Source of the DNA: G963677085 sp963677085 | GTDB lineage: Bacteria > Planctomycetota > Planctomycetia > Pirellulales > Thermoguttaceae | Assembly: GCA_963677085.2 (NCBI GenBank) | Contig: CAXXFH010000006.1 | Span: 682,001 to 746,000, forward strand | DNA: 64,000 bases | Direction of reading: 5' to 3' | Shown: positions 62,343-64,000 of the stretch, one piece after another | Position numbering within the stretch: position 1 is the first letter of the stretch | Layout of the letters: every line of letters begins with the position of its first letter | Position numbers and translations under genes: made by a program | Notes under the pieces: generated by a model | What the model was told of the DNA's origin: nothing | Databases searched by the model: none | Seen by the model: the letters and a program-made list of their open reading frames with translations, nothing else

Positions 62343-63887
62343 ATGGGATTGATCGACTGGACCGTGCTGGCTGCCTATCTGCTGGGTACTATTGCCCTGG
62401 GCGCGATCTTCGCGCGCCGGCAGCACGATGCCGCAGACTACTTCGGCGGCGGTCGGGCGATGCCTACCTGGGCCGTGTCGTTGTCGATCGTGGCCACTTC
62501 GTTAAGCGCCGGCACCTTCATCGGCGTGCCCGAGATCGCCTACCGCGGCGACTTGACCTACCTGATGATGTCGGTTGGTTCCACGCTAGGGGGCATCCTG
62601 GCGGCCGTGATCCTCATTCCCCCGCTGTACCACGCCCGCACGATTACCATCTACGGTTACCTCGGCCAACGGTTCGGCGCCGGCGCGGTTACGGCCACCA
62701 GCGTCGTGTTTTTGCTGGGTCAGTTGTTGGCCGCCGGGTCGCGGCTGTTCATCGCGGCCATCGCCGTGTCGTTCATGCTCTATGGCGACATTCTTATGGG
62801 CCAACTCGTGGTGGCTATTGTCGTGCTCGGCGTGGTTGGCACAATCTATACGGCCGCCGGAGGCATCCGCGCTGTGATTTGGACCGACGTGGCCCAGTTG
62901 ATCATCATGGGCGGGGCCGGAATGGTTTGCCTCTGGTTGCTCTGGTCGACGATTCCGATGCCGCTCGGCGAACTGCTTGAGACATTGCGTTCGGCCGACG
63001 GCGGGAGCAAGCTCACGTTGGTCGACACGAGCTTTGATTTCAGCAAGCCGTACACGCTCTGGGGTGCGGTGTTCGCCGTGGCCGTGTTGAACATGGCGCA
63101 ATACGGCGTGGACCACGACTTCGTGCAACGGATGCTCACCTGTAAGTCGGCATGGCGTGCGAGTTGGTCGCTGGTCGTGTCGCGGATCATCTCATTGCCC
63201 GTGGTGGTGCTTTATCTGGCGATTGGTCTTCTGCTGTGGATTTTTTACACGCGGCCCGATCTTCTTGGCGACGCGGCTGCGACCGAGATCCTGGAAGACA
63301 CTCGCAAGGTCTTCCCGCAATATCTCTTCAACCACTTGCCCCCGGGCCTGATCGGGTTGACGATGGCCGGGCTGTTTGCCGCGGCGATGAGCAGTTTCGA
63401 CTCGGCGGCCAACGCCATGGCCAGCTCGTTTATTTCCGACCTGTATTTGCCCTGGAAGCAACGGCAACCGGCCAACGCGGAAAGCCCGAGCGATGCCGCG
63501 GCCGAGCTAAAAGCCTCGCGTTGGGCCGTGGCCGTAATGGGCGGGTTGCTTACCGTGTTTGCCGCCGTGGCCGCATTGTTGCAGTCGTTGGGCGACCAGT
63601 CGCTGGTCGACTTTGCCCTTGGCGTACTGACCTTCGCCTACGCGGGCCTGTTGGGCGTCTTCCTTACGGCTGTGCTCACCCGACGTGGCAACGTATTGAG
63701 TGTGGTTGCGGCGCTCGTGGTCGGCGCCCTGGCGGTGCTTGCGGTGCAACCCTATATGCTGTCGCGATGGTCGATGGCCCTGTTTGGTTACTCGTGGCAG
63801 CTGGCTTGGCCTTGGTGGATGATCATCGGCGGCACAGCGGCATTTCTGACGTGTGCCGCACCCCGAGGCCGCAGACAAAGCCCGTAG
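62343..63887 (+). CDS. Sodium:solute symporter (SSS family)
   Basis: A 514-residue membrane protein with about 13 membrane segments, of the SSS (SLC5-like) family that couples Na+ influx to uptake of sugars, amino acids or other solutes. Family blocks are the first helix with LLGTIALGAIFARRQHDAADYFGGGR, SIVATSLSAGTFIGVPEIAYRGD near 50-70, YLGQRFGAGAV near 105 and the GLFAAAMSSFDSAANAMASSF block near 358, a strongly conserved helix with Na+-binding Ser residues. The substrate is uncertain. The ATG at 62343 is the family start. A promoter with a palindromic operator precedes it. Confidence 0.9.
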   Translation: MGLIDWTVLAAYLLGTIALGAIFARRQHDAADYFGGGRAMPTWAVSLSIVATSLSAGTFIGVPEIAYRGDLTYLMMSVGSTLGGILAAVILIPPLYHARTITIYGYLGQRFGAGAVTATSVVFLLGQLLAAGSRLFIAAIAVSFMLYGDILMGQLVVAIVVLGVVGTIYTAAGGIRAVIWTDVAQLIIMGGAGMVCLWLLWSTIPMPLGELLETLRSADGGSKLTLVDTSFDFSKPYTLWGAVFAVAVLNMAQYGVDHDFVQRMLTCKSAWRASWSLVVSRIISLPVVVLYLAIGLLLWIFYTRPDLLGDAAATEILEDTRKVFPQYLFNHLPPGLIGLTMAGLFAAAMSSFDSAANAMASSFISDLYLPWKQRQPANAESPSDAAAELKASRWAVAVMGGLLTVFAAVAALLQSLGDQSLVDFALGVLTFAYAGLLGVFLTAVLTRRGNVLSVVAALVVGALAVLAVQPYMLSRWSMALFGYSWQLAWPWWMIIGGTAAFLTCAAPRGRRQSP

Positions 63888-63888
63888 A

Positions 63889-64000
63889 CTATGCTTCAGC
63901 ATGGCTCCGCAGGGCCGACCTTCTCGCGGCCCAGATCGACACCAAAACGCCCACGGCGAGGATTCCCGCGATGATGCCCAGCGACACCAAGTTGGGGATC
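63889..64000 (-). CDS. Partial gene: C-terminal end of a membrane protein, TerC-like
   Basis: Only 36 codons and the stop lie in the window. The read-out is IPNLVSLGIIAGILAVGVLV followed by SIWAARRSALRSHAEA, a final transmembrane helix with a basic tail. IPxxVSLxxIxGIL resembles the end of TerC/Alx-family proteins. The match is short, so the call is weak. The stop codon is within the palindromic GCTTCAGCAT repeat, and the gene is convergent with the symporter. Confidence 0.4.
   Translation of the reverse strand, partial: IPNLVSLGIIAGILAVGVLVSIWAARRSALRSHAEA

Overview
The window comes from a member of the Planctomycetota, most likely near the Pirellulales. The evidence is the gene families together: a DUF1559 prepilin-like protein, four secreted proteins ending in PEP-CTERM anchors, a DUF2617 protein, an ECF sigma/FecR pair, heme-c-bearing cytochrome bd-like membrane proteins, and many dispersed hairpin repeats between genes. 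The DNA is GC-rich and most genes lie on the minus strand. No rRNA, tRNA or CRISPR array was seen.

Layout. 1-8480: a CPBP protease, a DUF2617 protein, a complete IS630 element inserted in a dispersed repeat, an alpha/beta hydrolase coupled to a HEAT/TPR protein, and two thioredoxin-fold proteins. 8481-14444: a long unrecognised single-pass membrane protein, a lone CheY-like receiver, and two polytopic membrane proteins each ending in a cytochrome c domain. 14445-15164: nested MITE-like repeats. 15165-18139: PrsW protease, two YbjQ/UPF0145 proteins, glyA. 18347-29827: the anaerobic core, transcribed right to left as adhE, rex, hydC, hydB, hydA, a sensory hydrogenase with a PAS domain, and a SpoIIE-type phosphatase. 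30300-34864: a PEP-CTERM protein, a GH127-type glycosidase and a sugar isomerase-like protein. 35095-38184: a hydrogenase-like H-cluster domain fused to PAS, histidine kinase and receiver. 38528-49915: DUF1559 protein, PEP-CTERM proteins, sigma/anti-sigma pair, GT4 glycosyltransferase and enolase. 50004-55001: methyltransferase, metal ABC transporter, unknown membrane protein. 55258-64000: HD-GYP regulator, hybrid kinase with Hpt, PstS-like protein, sigma-54 activator, sodium/solute symporter, and the tail of a TerC-like gene.

How the parts fit. HydABC looks like an NAD(P)H- and ferredoxin-linked soluble [FeFe] hydrogenase, AdhE disposes of acetyl-CoA and NADH as ethanol, and Rex reads the NADH/NAD+ ratio. 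Two further proteins keep all four H-cluster cysteines but are joined to signalling parts: one is next to a PP2C phosphatase and the other is fused to a hybrid kinase. The cell therefore seems to ferment and make or use H2, and may sense H2 through two different outputs. The H-cluster maturases HydE, HydF and HydG are not in the window.

The intergenic DNA has its own organisation: several families of palindromic repeats sit at 3' ends of genes and repeatedly overlap the stop codons.
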